64,000 nucleotides of DNA from Dysgonomonas sp. PF1-14. GTDB lineage: Bacteria; Bacteroidota; Bacteroidia; Bacteroidales; Dysgonomonadaceae. Of this stretch, positions 44,007 to 53,022 are shown in pieces. The DNA lies in contig NZ_JARXWN010000007.1 in assembly GCF_029892965.1 (NCBI RefSeq), forward strand, positions 1 to 64,000, in the 5' to 3' direction. Position 1 is the first letter of the stretch. Each line of letters begins with the position of its first letter. The notes beneath the pieces were generated by a model. That model worked only from the letters and a program-made list of their open reading frames with translations, did no database searches and was not told the origin of the DNA. The position numbers were made by a program, and so were the translations under genes.

Positions 44007-44993
44007 TCAGTTCACCTCAAATTGTTCCGGTATATTATCCATAATACCAAATAATTCCTCTATCGACTCTGCACGAAGCATGGCCACACGCGTTTTCTTA
44101 AAATCGGGAATCCCCTTAAATAAAGAACTGGCTGCCAGATGTCTGCGGCTATGGATAATACCGCCACGCTCACCGGAATGAGCCACATTCTTATTAATCA
44201 TATCTTTCAACACCTCCAGATACCAACGAAATTCTTTTTTGGGTAGTTTCTCTCCCGTTTTCAGATAATGCTTCACTTCTTCAAATATCCAGGGACTACC
44301 TATGCTTCCCCGACCTATCATCACAGCATCCACACCTGTTTCATCAAACCGTTTTTTACACATTTCGGGAGTAGTTACATCTCCGTTGCCGACAATAGGA
44401 ATGTGCATTCTGGGATTATTTTTTACAGCTCCTATAAGCGACCAGTCGGCTTCACCTGTGTACATCTGGGCGCGTGTGCGTCCGTGCAACGTCAAAGCCT
44501 GTATACCTGCATCCTGCAACTGCTCTGCCAGTTCCACTATTATTTTAGACTCGTTATCCCAGCCTAAGCGGGTTTTTACTGTTACGGGAATGTTTACAGC
44601 TTTTACTACGGCAGCTGTAATCTCCACCATCAGGTCTGGTGTTTTCATCATACCCGAACCTGCACCTTTACCTGCTACTTTCTTTACCGGACAACCAAAG
44701 TTTATATCCAATATATCGGGATTGGCTTCTTCACATATCTGTGCGGCTTCGACCATCGCTTCTACTTCCCTGCCATATATCTGAATGGCTACAGGGCGTT
44801 CCTCTTCACTTATTGTCAGCTTGGCCTGCGTCTTATTCACATGGCGGATAAGGGCGTCACTTGACACAAATTCGGTATATACCATATCCACACCAAAACG
44901 TTTACATTCGAGACGGAATCCCATATCTGTCACATCTTCCATCGGTGCAAGGAAGACAGGGTTTTCAGAAAAATTTATATTGCCTATTTTCAA
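44007..44993 (-). CDS. dusB: tRNA-dihydrouridine synthase (DusB type)
   Basis: An FMN-dependent enzyme that reduces uridine to dihydrouridine in the tRNA D-loop. The 328-residue chain begins with the TIM-barrel strand VFLAPMEDVTD, has the catalytic Cys in NFGCPVKKVAGKGAGS (~102), the phosphate-binding VKTRLGWD, TLHGRTRAQMYTG, IVGNGDV and VMIGRGSIGSPWIF, then a helical C-terminal tRNA-binding domain. A TATCTTTG promoter is 82 bases upstream, and the small membrane protein follows in the same unit. Confidence 0.95.
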   Translation of the reverse strand: MKIGNINFSENPVFLAPMEDVTDMGFRLECKRFGVDMVYTEFVSSDALIRHVNKTQAKLTISEEERPVAIQIYGREVEAMVEAAQICEEANPDILDINFGCPVKKVAGKGAGSGMMKTPDLMVEITAAVVKAVNIPVTVKTRLGWDNESKIIVELAEQLQDAGIQALTLHGRTRAQMYTGEADWSLIGAVKNNPRMHIPIVGNGDVTTPEMCKKRFDETGVDAVMIGRGSIGSPWIFEEVKHYLKTGEKLPKKEFRWYLEVLKDMINKNVAHSGERGGIIHSRRHLAASSLFKGIPDFKKTRVAMLRAESIEELFGIMDNIPEQFEVN

Positions 44994-45074
44994 TTTAGTT
45001 ACAAGTTACAAGTTATAAGTTACAAAGTGAAATACGTTGAACTTACAACTCTGTTAATAAATAAAATCAAGGGA

Positions 45075-45082
45075 CAAAGATA
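45075..45082 (-). promoter_or_regulatory. -7 promoter element for dusB
   Basis: Minus-strand TATCTTTG, exact TAnnTTTG match. Confidence 0.5.
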
Positions 45083-45146
45083 AGGAAATCGGGATTGATA
45101 AATAAAAAGTAATTTTGAAATTTTGATACCTGATATCTTGAAGCCA

Positions 45147-45818
45147 TTACTTCGTTGCTCTCAGCATTTCCCTTTTTCCGGGAGGGCCGGGTAATCGTTC
45201 TACTTTATAGCCTGCCTGTTGCATCATGCGGCGCACCGATCCTTTTGCACAGTAGGTGACGAGTACACCTTGCGGTGCAGTAATAGCATACATACGGTCG
45301 AAAATATCCTGCGTCCACATATCAGGTTGTTTATCCGGTGCAAAGGCATCGAAATATATAATGTCTACAGACTCTTCGATAAGGTTATAATCGAAGGAGG
45401 TAAGATCACCCGTCAGTTTTTTCAGACGGAAATAAGGAGTTATTTTCACTACCTTATCCCATTCGGCTTTATGCAGGCCTTGAAACAATAGCTGACCAGA
45501 TGTCGGATATTGTTCTGCATAATTTAGCTTTGTTATGATTTCTAAGGGCAATGGATAAGCTTCTATAGCTGTATAATGGATTGTCTTTTCTTTGGTGTAT
45601 TCATCGGTTAACGTCAAAAAAGCATTCAGCCCTGTACCAAAACCGACTTCGAATATACGGATTGTCTCTTTTTGTACTTGGTGTAATCCGATATTTATAA
45701 AGATATGTGTAGATTCCTGTATCGCCCCGTTTACAGAATGGTAATGTTCATCAAGTTCGGGAACGAAAAGAGTGTGAGACCCGTCTGCGGTTAATATAAT
45801 CTCGGGACTCACACTCAT
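45147..45818 (-). CDS. mnmD: tRNA (mnm5s2U34) methyltransferase MnmD
   Basis: A 223-residue SAM-dependent methyltransferase that completes the mnm5 modification at wobble U34. It has the SAM motif FEVGFGTGLNAFLTL (~53-67), the acidic IEAYPLP, YFDAFAPDKQPDMWT, and the closing GVLVTYCAKGSVRRMMQQAGYKVERLPGPPGKREMLRA. It lacks the FAD oxidase half of bifunctional MnmC, so this is the stand-alone form. It follows ispF by 13 bases and belongs to the porV-ispF-mnmD unit. Confidence 0.9.
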   Translation of the reverse strand: MSVSPEIILTADGSHTLFVPELDEHYHSVNGAIQESTHIFINIGLHQVQKETIRIFEVGFGTGLNAFLTLTDEYTKEKTIHYTAIEAYPLPLEIITKLNYAEQYPTSGQLLFQGLHKAEWDKVVKITPYFRLKKLTGDLTSFDYNLIEESVDIIYFDAFAPDKQPDMWTQDIFDRMYAITAPQGVLVTYCAKGSVRRMMQQAGYKVERLPGPPGKREMLRATK

Positions 45819-45831
45819 TCAAGCACTGTGT

Positions 45832-46317
45832 TTAATTATCACTTTTTTCTATCAAAGCGACAGCATATGCGGCAAAACCTTCCTCACGGCCTACAAAACC
45901 CATTTTTTCGGATGTTGTAGCTTTGATAGATATATCGTCTATCGAAATGCCGAGTATCTCAGCCATTGTTTTTTGCATCTGAGGAATATGTGGATTCAGC
46001 TTCGGGCGTTCGGCACAGATGGTAGCATCTATATTACCTACACTATACCCTTTTTCCGAGATAACCTCCAATGTTTTCTTCAGCAATATCTTACTGTCGA
46101 TGTCTTTGTACTCACCAGCTGTATCGGGAAAATGAAATCCTATATCGCGCATGTTTGCCGCTCCGAGTATAGCATCGCAAACGGCATGTATAAGTACATC
46201 GGCATCGGAGTGTCCATAAAGGCCCTGGGTATGATCTATTTTTATACCACCCAGCCACAACTCGCGGTCGTTTGCCAGTCGGTGTACGTCATACCCAAAG
46301 CCTACACGTATTTTCAT
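45832..46317 (-). CDS. ispF: 2-C-methyl-D-erythritol 2,4-cyclodiphosphate synthase
   Basis: A trimeric zinc enzyme of the MEP pathway that cyclises CDP-ME 2-phosphate for isoprenoid synthesis. At 161 residues it is normal size. Motifs: GFGYDVHRL near the N-terminus (zinc-binding Asp and His), GHSDADVLIHAVCDAILGAA with the third zinc ligand His, DIGFHFPDT, and KATTSEKMGFVGREEGFAAYA at the C-terminus. It sits 18 bases behind porV and 13 ahead of mnmD. Confidence 0.97.
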   Translation of the reverse strand: MKIRVGFGYDVHRLANDRELWLGGIKIDHTQGLYGHSDADVLIHAVCDAILGAANMRDIGFHFPDTAGEYKDIDSKILLKKTLEVISEKGYSVGNIDATICAERPKLNPHIPQMQKTMAEILGISIDDISIKATTSEKMGFVGREEGFAAYAVALIEKSDN

Positions 46318-46335
46318 TATATCTTTTTCTGTTTA

Positions 46336-47514
46336 TTATTTCCACAAATTCTTCATTGCATCTATATCGAATGCCAATGAGAAACGAAGTGTCTGGTCTA
46401 ACGGATTTTGCTGAGCTGTTGCGAGCATATAAGCTACATCCAGCTGGAATGCTGTCAACTTGAAACCTGCACCGAATGAAACATACTGACGGTTACCTTT
46501 CATTTTGTTTTCGTGGAAGTAACCTGTACGCAAACGGAAACGGTTACGTTTGCTATCGGCATAGTCATATTCAGCACCTACCGACCACATGATTTCTTTC
46601 AACTCTTCTGAGAATCCGCCGGGAGCATCACCAAATGATTTGAAGATACCTTTTATCGGGCTCATATTGAAATATTCGTTATCAAGACGGTTCCTAAATT
46701 CATCTGCTGTTTCTCCTTCATTCATGATCGGACGTGTTGGTACTAATAATTTATTCAAGTCTACACTTAGAGAGAGAGTCCCCGACTGGCTAAGCGGATA
46801 CATAATAGATCCCCCTAAGCGCAGGTTGGTAGGCAGGAAGTCTTTACGGTCACCACCTGTTGTAGATATTTTGGTACCTATATTTGAGATATTGAAACCA
46901 AGGCTTATAAGACTCTCAGTATCTTGTCCTATATAGAATTCGTTATAACCGGAGATATCTGCAGCAAATGCACTTCCGGAAGAGATACCATCATCGGCTC
47001 CCGAATAATCGGAACGGATATAGCGTATAGCTACCGAACCGGAGAATGTCTCTGTCAACTTACGGGAATAGCCCAAATCGACAGCCATTTCGTGAGGAGC
47101 TACATTATTCTGAAACACACCATGTGCATCTGTTATCGCTACATCACCGATAGAAAAATAACGGATAGATGCACTCAATGCCTGATTGTTTTCTTTACCC
47201 AGTTTGTAGTAACCGACACCATATACCAGAGCTACATCGTTTACGATTTTTCTCAACCATGGCGTATATGACAAACCGAATCCTGATTTGCTCGGAGAGA
47301 AAGCATATTTTGCAGGGTTCCAATGCTGAGAATATACATCTGGAGCTGTAGCAACACCTGCATCACCCATACCTCCCCCTCTTGCATCGGGCGCAATGGC
47401 TAGTGACGGCATTGCTGTAGGTATCGGATTCAATTCCGTAGTTTGTGCCGAAGCACTCAATACAGCCAAAGCAAAAATATTTATAAGCAAGGCTTTTTTC
47501 AACACATTTTTCAT
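46336..47514 (-). CDS. porV: Type IX secretion shuttle protein PorV (LptO)
   Basis: A 392-residue outer-membrane beta-barrel that escorts cargo from the T9SS translocon to the attachment complex. The signal peptide ends near SASAQ (~24). The N-terminal segment AIAPDARGGGMGDAGVATAPDVYSQHWNPAKYAF is the strongest PorV signature. The barrel strands run to the end (FSLAFDIDAMKNLWK). In many relatives porU is adjacent; here ispF and mnmD follow instead and porU is not in the window. It implies a working T9SS, so some exported proteins nearby may be clients. Confidence 0.93.
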   Translation of the reverse strand: MKNVLKKALLINIFALAVLSASAQTTELNPIPTAMPSLAIAPDARGGGMGDAGVATAPDVYSQHWNPAKYAFSPSKSGFGLSYTPWLRKIVNDVALVYGVGYYKLGKENNQALSASIRYFSIGDVAITDAHGVFQNNVAPHEMAVDLGYSRKLTETFSGSVAIRYIRSDYSGADDGISSGSAFAADISGYNEFYIGQDTESLISLGFNISNIGTKISTTGGDRKDFLPTNLRLGGSIMYPLSQSGTLSLSVDLNKLLVPTRPIMNEGETADEFRNRLDNEYFNMSPIKGIFKSFGDAPGGFSEELKEIMWSVGAEYDYADSKRNRFRLRTGYFHENKMKGNRQYVSFGAGFKLTAFQLDVAYMLATAQQNPLDQTLRFSLAFDIDAMKNLWK

Positions 47515-47648
47515 CTATTTTTCTAGTTTGTTTTAGTAATTAATCCTTTTGGTTAAGGTATTTTATATAGTTCGATTCTTTAAGTATAATAAGATAACTC
47601 AGTATTATAATATTTATTGTTTTTATTTCAGAATTTAACATTTAAAAT

Positions 47649-48275
47649 TCAACAAATATTCAAGCTTAATAATTCTTCGTCTTCCAATGTACCCGACAAC
47701 TGGTTGCCTATTGCTACTTTTCCTACTCCGGCAGGGGTTCCTGTGAATATGAGATCACCTGTTTTCAGTGTAAAAAAACGGCTGGCATAGGCTATGATTT
47801 TATCCACCGGATGTATCATTTCGGATGTATTACCCGACTGGACTATATTATTATCGATTTTCAACTGAAAATTGAGGTCGTTTATCCCCTTTCCGAATTT
47901 GTCTTTGTCTACGAATGTACCAATGGCGGCAGAGTTGTCGAAAGCTTTAGATATTTCCCAAGGCAGGCTTTTAGCTTTAAGCCCTGCCTGTATGTCTCGG
48001 GCAGTAAAGTCTATACCCAGAGTGATCTCTTTATAATACCGGTGCGCAAAGCGTTCAGCTATATTTTTTCCCATTTTATCGATACGCACAACCAGTTCTG
48101 TCTCGTAATGTATATCGGAAGAAAAATCGGGAATATAAAACTCATGCTTGTCAGCATTGAGTAAAGCTGTGTCGGGTTTCATAAAAAGTACGGGATCATC
48201 ATCTTTACTGGATAATGCCCTGTTCATCTCTTTATTATGTGATTGGTAATTAAGCCCTACGCAAATAATTTTCAT
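47649..48275 (-). CDS. Fumarylacetoacetate hydrolase-family protein
   Basis: A 208-residue cytoplasmic FAH-fold enzyme, the short form lacking the N-terminal domain. Metal ligands are seen in HYETELVVRI, and GIDFTARDIQ, IHPVDKIIAYASRFFTLKTGDLIFTGTPAGVG are the family core. Activities in this family include acylpyruvate hydrolase and oxaloacetate decarboxylase; none can be chosen here. It has its own TATCTTTG promoter 32 bases upstream. Confidence 0.88.
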   Translation of the reverse strand: MKIICVGLNYQSHNKEMNRALSSKDDDPVLFMKPDTALLNADKHEFYIPDFSSDIHYETELVVRIDKMGKNIAERFAHRYYKEITLGIDFTARDIQAGLKAKSLPWEISKAFDNSAAIGTFVDKDKFGKGINDLNFQLKIDNNIVQSGNTSEMIHPVDKIIAYASRFFTLKTGDLIFTGTPAGVGKVAIGNQLSGTLEDEELLSLNIC

Positions 48276-48306
48276 CTATTGAAATAATAAAAATCATAAT
48301 ACGCAG

Positions 48307-48314
48307 CAAAGATA
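48307..48314 (-). promoter_or_regulatory. -7 promoter element for the FAH-family gene
   Basis: Minus-strand TATCTTTG, exact TAnnTTTG match. Confidence 0.5.
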
Positions 48315-48360
48315 CATATAAAATGAAGAATGATAAGCGAAAAATAAAAAATATAGGCTT

Positions 48361-49098
48361 TTATTGCTTTTTCTTGATGCCTCCGAACAGTTGTCTGAAT
48401 CTCATTGTCAAAACGCCGAATACACCTTCGGCAAAAATACCTGAGTTCATTTTTGACGTTCCCAACATTCTGTTGACAAAAACAATGGATACTTCTTTTA
48501 TATCGAAGCCCAGACAGTAGGCTGTATATTTCATTTCTACCTGAAATGCATATCCTTTGAAGCGGATATTGTCCAGATCGATTGTCTCCAACACTTGACG
48601 CTTGTAACAGACAAATCCGGCTGTAGCATCTTTTACCTTCATACCGGTGATAATGCGTACATACTTGGATGCAAAATACGACATCAGCACCCTGCCCATA
48701 GGCCAGTTGACAACATTAACCCCGCTATAGTAACGCGAACCGACTGCCAGATCGGCGCCGTCGCTAACACAGGCAGCATATAGCTTTATCAGATCATTCG
48801 GATTGTGCGAAAAGTCGGCATCCATTTCAAATACATATTCGTAATCGCGATCGAGTACCCATTTGAATCCGGCAATATAAGCTGTACCTAAACCCAGTTT
48901 ACCAGAACGTTCTATCAAATATAACTGATCGGGAAATTCTGTTTGCAGATTTTTTACAATTGCAGCAGTGCCATCAGGAGAACCATCATCAATGACCAAA
49001 ATATGAAATGATTTAGGCAGATTGAATACAGTCCTGATTATAGCCTCAATATTTTCCTTCTCGTTGTAAGTAGGAATTATGACTACTGAATCTGACAT
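48361..49098 (-). CDS. Polyprenol monophosphomannose synthase-like glycosyltransferase (GT2)
   Basis: A 245-residue family 2 glycosyltransferase of the dolichol-phosphate mannose synthase type. It shows VIIPTYNEKENIEAII at the N-terminus, ILVIDDGSPDGTAAIV with the nucleotide-binding Asp pair, GTAYIAGFKW, and the DxD-type FEMDADFSHNP (~93-97). It probably transfers mannose or a related sugar to undecaprenyl phosphate at the inner membrane, feeding glycan or protein O-glycan assembly. No membrane helix pair follows the catalytic domain. A TACATTTG element lies about 30 bases upstream. Confidence 0.9.
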   Translation of the reverse strand: MSDSVVIIPTYNEKENIEAIIRTVFNLPKSFHILVIDDGSPDGTAAIVKNLQTEFPDQLYLIERSGKLGLGTAYIAGFKWVLDRDYEYVFEMDADFSHNPNDLIKLYAACVSDGADLAVGSRYYSGVNVVNWPMGRVLMSYFASKYVRIITGMKVKDATAGFVCYKRQVLETIDLDNIRFKGYAFQVEMKYTAYCLGFDIKEVSIVFVNRMLGTSKMNSGIFAEGVFGVLTMRFRQLFGGIKKKQ

Positions 49099-49126
49099 AG
49101 ATAATGCGTTAGTTTTAATTAAGCCA

Positions 49127-49134
49127 CAAATGTA
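49127..49134 (-). promoter_or_regulatory. -7 promoter element for the glycosyltransferase
   Basis: Minus-strand TACATTTG, exact TAnnTTTG match. Confidence 0.45.
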
Positions 49135-49271
49135 ATATTTAAAGTAGTGATAACTACAAAATATTGTCTAAAAATATTAAAAACAGAACGCTAAGCATGT
49201 CCTATAATTGCACTTTCTCATATTTATTAAAAATATTTCACACTCGTTTATGGAATTTTTATGATTAAACT

Positions 49272-49294
49272 ATCTATAAGGTAAAAAAGGGGAA
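49272..49294 (+). promoter_or_regulatory. Upstream block shared by the two tonB paralogues
   Basis: ATCTATAAGGTAAAAAAGGG plus GAA here matches, with two differences, the minus strand at 28236-28257 upstream of the other tonB gene. It lies 29 bases from the start here but 106 bases from it there. Probably promoter or regulatory sequence. Confidence 0.5.
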
Positions 49295-49323
49295 CTTTTA
49301 ATAACAATTTAAAACTTACAGTT

Positions 49324-50160
49324 ATGAAAAACTCAGTAAACTTGAATTCCTCAGAATGGTGTGATATTATTTTCGAAGGTAAAAATAAATCATATGGTGC
49401 ATTTGAATTACGTCAGTCGGCATCGAAAAGATACATTTGGGCTTTTGGTATTGTATTGGTAGCTGTTGCATTCGTTGCCTGTCTTCCAATGATTATAAGT
49501 TCTGTAAAAGCTGCAAACATATATACCGGAGGTATGGATGAAACTCGTACTGTCATACTAGTAGACCCCAAAATGCCGGAACCTATTGCCGATGTAGCTA
49601 AGCCTGAAATACCGGAACCTCCTAAATTTGTGGAAATGAAAAAATTCGTTCCGCCAACTATAGCAAACGATGAAGAGGTGGAGGAAGTTATGACCGGCAT
49701 GGAAGATCTTGTAAAAGACAAATCTGTAGTTATTGGTGCATTTGAGGTGGAAAACGGATCTAAAGATGCTGATGCAATACGTAAAGAATTTGCTGCTGAC
49801 GTGGTAGGAGACGGTACCGGAACAGGAAAAGCCGAGCCGGAAAAAGTATTTGTAAGTGCACAATTCATGCCTCAGTTTCCGGGTGGAGAAGCTGAAATGT
49901 ATAGATTTATCAGCGAAAACCTGAAATATCCGGTAGTAGATCAGGAGATGGGAACACAGGGCAGGGTGACAGTACGCTTTGTTGTAACCAAAACAGGAGA
50001 AATATCTGATATACAATTATTGAAAGGTATCAGCATATCTTGCGATAAGGAAGCAATGAGAGTGATCAAAAGCATGCCGAGATGGATTCCGGGTAAAAAT
50101 AACGGGGAACCGGTTCAGGTATATTTCACACTACCAATCGTATTCAAGTTGAAACAATAG
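49324..50160 (+). CDS. TonB-like energy transducer, paralogue 2
   Basis: A 278-residue TonB protein with one membrane helix (~38-62) between a cytoplasmic N-terminal segment (ending YGAFELRQS) and a Pro/Glu-rich periplasmic linker (MPEPIADVAKPEIPEPPKF). The C-terminal domain (~190-278) has QFMPQFPGGEAEMYRFI and the closing PVQVYFTLPIVFKLKQ. The first ~95 nucleotides differ from the 27284-28129 gene at only a few positions, while the linker is largely unrelated. It probably serves a different receptor set. A perfect palindromic terminator follows. Confidence 0.88.
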   Translation: MKNSVNLNSSEWCDIIFEGKNKSYGAFELRQSASKRYIWAFGIVLVAVAFVACLPMIISSVKAANIYTGGMDETRTVILVDPKMPEPIADVAKPEIPEPPKFVEMKKFVPPTIANDEEVEEVMTGMEDLVKDKSVVIGAFEVENGSKDADAIRKEFAADVVGDGTGTGKAEPEKVFVSAQFMPQFPGGEAEMYRFISENLKYPVVDQEMGTQGRVTVRFVVTKTGEISDIQLLKGISISCDKEAMRVIKSMPRWIPGKNNGEPVQVYFTLPIVFKLKQ

Positions 50161-50182
50161 AACGGACAAGTTTCACTAAACT

Positions 50183-50220
50183 ACACAGAAAAAGCCGCAT
50201 TAATGCGGCTTTTTCTGTGT
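50183..50220 (+). terminator. Terminator after tonB paralogue 2
   Basis: A 38-base perfect palindrome, ACACAGAAAAAGCCGCATT and its complement, with an internal T-run. Confidence 0.85.
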
Positions 50221-50369
50221 TATAAGCAGTCGTGACCTGTCCAAGATAATGTAGGAGTTATTGTATGCGTCTTTGCAAAAAAAGGAATGCAAGCAATATG
50301 TGATTGCACACAACTGGGAATAGAACGTTTATTCAACACAATCTCAAATGCTGATTAGTCTAATACGTA

Positions 50370-50399
50370 AAAAGGCCATCCTGTCAGGATAGCCTTTTG
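50370..50399 (-). terminator. Terminator of the rplY-pth-Hsp15 operon
   Basis: AAAAGGC.ATCCT and AGGAT.GCCTTTT form a hairpin with one internal mismatch, about 20 bases beyond the operon's last stop codon. Confidence 0.7.
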
Positions 50400-50420
50400 C
50401 CTATAACGTATTGGCAATGC

Positions 50421-50849
50421 TCAGTCTTCGTTGTCGAAGTCCCAGTCGTCAAAGAAAGAATAATCTTCCCGGAACTCTTCCAGTTCGCGGCGGTCTTTTT
50501 TGGTAGGGCGTCCGGTGCCGCGAGCGCGGTCTACAAAGCCACTCATTTTAGATAATTCTAGTATTTCCAGTTGAGATGGTGGTGTCACATCCTTCATAAA
50601 ATCAGGCACAAGTTTTGCACCCATCCTGTTTTCTGTAAGGTTCAGCACTTCGAACGAATATGTGATAGGTGCACGTCGTACCTCTATTATGTCACCCACC
50701 TTTATCATGCGTGCAGGTTTTATTGTTACCCCTTTTATAGATATCCGACCTTTTTTACACGCTTCTATTGCTATTGAACGGGTTTTGAACAGACGAACAG
50801 CCCATAGCCATTTGTCTATACGTACCTCATTTTTTGGTTCTTTAGCCAT
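50421..50849 (-). CDS. hslR: S4-domain RNA-binding protein (Hsp15 type)
   Basis: A 142-residue cytoplasmic protein with an N-terminal S4 domain (~8-70: VRIDKWLWAVRLFKTRSIAIEACKKGRISI). This matches Hsp15, which binds 50S subunits carrying stalled peptidyl-tRNA. The C-terminal part is acidic and ends in DDWDFDNED. It lies 4 bases behind pth, and both follow rplY, so the whole unit concerns ribosome maintenance. The pairing with peptidyl-tRNA hydrolase fits a shared role in rescuing peptidyl-tRNA. Confidence 0.9.
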   Translation of the reverse strand: MAKEPKNEVRIDKWLWAVRLFKTRSIAIEACKKGRISIKGVTIKPARMIKVGDIIEVRRAPITYSFEVLNLTENRMGAKLVPDFMKDVTPPSQLEILELSKMSGFVDRARGTGRPTKKDRRELEEFREDYSFFDDWDFDNED

Positions 50850-50853
50850 AATT

Positions 50854-51414
50854 TTATTTATTGTTATACTGGTTCATTGTATTTTGAATACCTGCAAGAC
50901 AAAAGCTTTTAATAATGTCTCCACAGGTTTCCAGTTTGGCAGGAAGGGCTTTTTCTTCTTCATCCGAAAAGCTATCCAGCACATAATCAACTTGTCTTCC
51001 TCTGGGGAAATCGCTGCCGATTCCAAAACGGAGACGGGCATACTCTTGTCCGATCAGGGATTGTATATGCTTCAGCCCATTGTGTCCCGCATCACTGCCT
51101 TTGCCTTTCAGTCGCAATGTGCCGAATGGGAGAGCCAAATCGTCGACAATGACGAGCATGTTTTCTGTTGGAATCTTTTCCTGATTGAGCCAGTAGCGGA
51201 CTGCATTTCCACTCAGATTCATATATGTAGATGGTTTCAACAGAATCAGTGTGCGGCCTTTTACCTTAAGCTCGGCAACAAATCCGTAGCGCCTGTCTGT
51301 AAAAACAATATTGGACGCTTCTGCTAAAGCGTCCAATACTCTGAATCCTATGTTGTGGCGGGTATATTCGTATTCTCTTCCGATATTGCCCAAACCGACA
51401 ATCAAATATTTCAT
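50854..51414 (-). CDS. pth: Peptidyl-tRNA hydrolase
   Basis: A 186-residue enzyme that frees tRNA from prematurely released peptidyl-tRNA. Motifs: [27 protein letters not shown] with the catalytic His (~20), [46 protein letters not shown] with the catalytic Asp, and YARLRFGIG. Length is standard. It sits 26 bases after rplY and 4 before the Hsp15 gene. Confidence 0.97.
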   Translation of the reverse strand: MKYLIVGLGNIGREYEYTRHNIGFRVLDALAEASNIVFTDRRYGFVAELKVKGRTLILLKPSTYMNLSGNAVRYWLNQEKIPTENMLVIVDDLALPFGTLRLKGKGSDAGHNGLKHIQSLIGQEYARLRFGIGSDFPRGRQVDYVLDSFSDEEEKALPAKLETCGDIIKSFCLAGIQNTMNQYNNK

Positions 51415-51440
51415 TTGTTATTCTATGTGGTTATGCGCTA

Positions 51441-52022
51441 TTAACCGTTTTTCGCAGCAAGACCTCTTGCGGCACGGGTCAATTGAACGCGGCATACAAC
51501 ACCGTTTTTCGCATTAAGCAGTTCCAAACCTTCGAAGCTAAGATCTCCCACCTGGATAGATTTTCCAAGAGCAAGGTTTGTAACATCTACATGTACTTTT
51601 TCAGGAATTTTGTCGTAAGGAGCTTTTACTTTCAGTTTGCGAAGGTCGAGAGATAATTTACCTCCGGCTTTCACACCTTCTGCAAGCCCGTCAAGAACAA
51701 CCGGTACATCGATTGTTATCGGTTTGTTTTCGAATACATGAAGGAAGTCCAGGTGCAGTATGGCATCTGTAACAGGGTGAACCTGAATATCTTTTAATAT
51801 TGCTTTATAGTTGTCTTTTCCTATAGTAAGGTCTACCAGGAAAATTTCAGGAGTATAGATAAGTTTTCTTACATCGCTGTTTGTTACAGAGAAATGGATA
51901 GCCTTCTCTGCTTTTTCACCACCGTAGATTACAGCAGGGATTTTGTCTTCTTTGCGGAAAGCTTTTGTAGCTTTTTTGCCTACTACTTCTCTTGCTTCGC
52001 CTTTCAGTTCGAATGTTTTCAT
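51441..52022 (-). CDS. rplY: 50S ribosomal protein L25/general stress protein Ctc
   Basis: A 193-residue two-domain L25 of the TL5/Ctc type that binds 5S rRNA. The N-terminal domain (~1-95) has GKKATKAFRKEDKIPAVIYGG and HPVTDAILHLDFLHV. The C-terminal beta-domain (~96-185) has IDVPVVLDGLAEGVKAGG and KIPEKVHVDVTNLALGKSIQVGDL. The E. coli short form lacks the second domain. It heads the rplY-pth-hslR unit, with a TATCTTTG element about 80 bases upstream. Confidence 0.96.
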   Translation of the reverse strand: MKTFELKGEAREVVGKKATKAFRKEDKIPAVIYGGEKAEKAIHFSVTNSDVRKLIYTPEIFLVDLTIGKDNYKAILKDIQVHPVTDAILHLDFLHVFENKPITIDVPVVLDGLAEGVKAGGKLSLDLRKLKVKAPYDKIPEKVHVDVTNLALGKSIQVGDLSFEGLELLNAKNGVVCRVQLTRAARGLAAKNG

Positions 52023-52103
52023 TTTTTCTTTTTTAAATTGTGTTACTCAAATTAAGGATTGCTTCCTCATTCCCATCACACGTACGGGCTTATAAAAGCG
52101 GTG

Positions 52104-52111
52104 CAAAGATA
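52104..52111 (-). promoter_or_regulatory. -7 promoter element for the rplY operon
   Basis: Minus-strand TATCTTTG, exact TAnnTTTG match. Confidence 0.5.
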
Positions 52112-52177
52112 GGTTATTTAAATGAAAAATGAAAAAATAAGAATGAAAAAGTGCGTCTTTAGTAAACGGTTGAAAAT

Positions 52178-52208
52178 AAAATGGTTGCTCTGCCCAGAGC
52201 AACCATTT
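52178..52208 (-). terminator. Terminator after gpmA
   Basis: ATGGTTGCTCTG and CAGAGCAACCAT pair over 12 bp around a very short loop, with T-rich sequence following on the minus strand, about 20 bases past the gpmA stop. Confidence 0.75.
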
Positions 52209-52227
52209 ATATATAATAAGGTATATC

Positions 52228-52974
52228 TTATTTCTTTTTTCCCTGATTAGCAACGGCTTCCATCAGTTTTTTGATTTCTTCAGGATCACCCAAGAAATAA
52301 TCTTTTACGAGATTCAGATCATCATCGAATTCGAAAACATAAGGTACTGCTGTAGGCAGGTTCAGGCTTACGATATCTTCATCGGATATTCCTTTCAGGT
52401 ATTTGATGATACCGCGTAAACTGTTACCGTGAGCTGCAACGACAATTTCATCATGGCACATCAGCGATGGATAGATTACTTCCTGCCAGTAAGGTAATAT
52501 ACGCTCAACAGTCTCTTTCAATGCTTCTGTTTGAGGTATATATGCTTTAGGCACATCGGCATAACGCGGGTCTTGCGAAGCTGAACGCGGGTCTTTTGAA
52601 TCTAGTGGAGCAGGTGGTACGTCATAGCTGCGTCTCCACACAAGCACTTGCTCGTCGCCGTATTTTTCAGCCGTTTCGGCTTTGTTTAGTCCTTGAAGCA
52701 TACCATAATGCTTTTCGTTCAGACGCCATGTTTTTTCAACAGGGATCCAGTCCAAGTCCATTTGATCTAATATGTTGTTCAGCGTTTTTACAGCTCTTTT
52801 CAGGTAAGACGTGTAAGCAAGGGTAAATTTGAATCCTTCTTTTTTAAGAAGTTGTCCTGCTTTAATAGCTTCTTGTAATCCTTGTTCCGACAAGTCTACG
52901 TTTGTCCATCCTGTAAAGCGGTTTTCTTTGTTCCAAACGCTTTCTCCGTGGCGAATTAATACGACCTTTTTCAT
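52228..52974 (-). CDS. gpmA: 2,3-bisphosphoglycerate-dependent phosphoglycerate mutase
   Basis: A 248-residue glycolytic enzyme converting 3- to 2-phosphoglycerate. The histidine-phosphatase motif [24 protein letters not shown] carries the phosphorylated His (~8-9). [12 protein letters not shown], the catalytic Glu in [16 protein letters not shown], and [14 protein letters not shown] with the second active-site His complete the site. Length and motifs match GpmA, not the cofactor-independent GpmI. It has its own promoter and terminator. Confidence 0.97.
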   Translation of the reverse strand: MKKVVLIRHGESVWNKENRFTGWTNVDLSEQGLQEAIKAGQLLKKEGFKFTLAYTSYLKRAVKTLNNILDQMDLDWIPVEKTWRLNEKHYGMLQGLNKAETAEKYGDEQVLVWRRSYDVPPAPLDSKDPRSASQDPRYADVPKAYIPQTEALKETVERILPYWQEVIYPSLMCHDEIVVAAHGNSLRGIIKYLKGISDEDIVSLNLPTAVPYVFEFDDDLNLVKDYFLGDPEEIKKLMEAVANQGKKK

Positions 52975-53014
52975 CTTTGTTTTACTGTTTTAATTTGTGA
53001 CATTTCTTGTGTGA

Positions 53015-53022
53015 CAAAGATA
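53015..53022 (-). promoter_or_regulatory. -7 promoter element for gpmA
   Basis: Minus-strand TATCTTTG, exact TAnnTTTG match. Confidence 0.5.
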
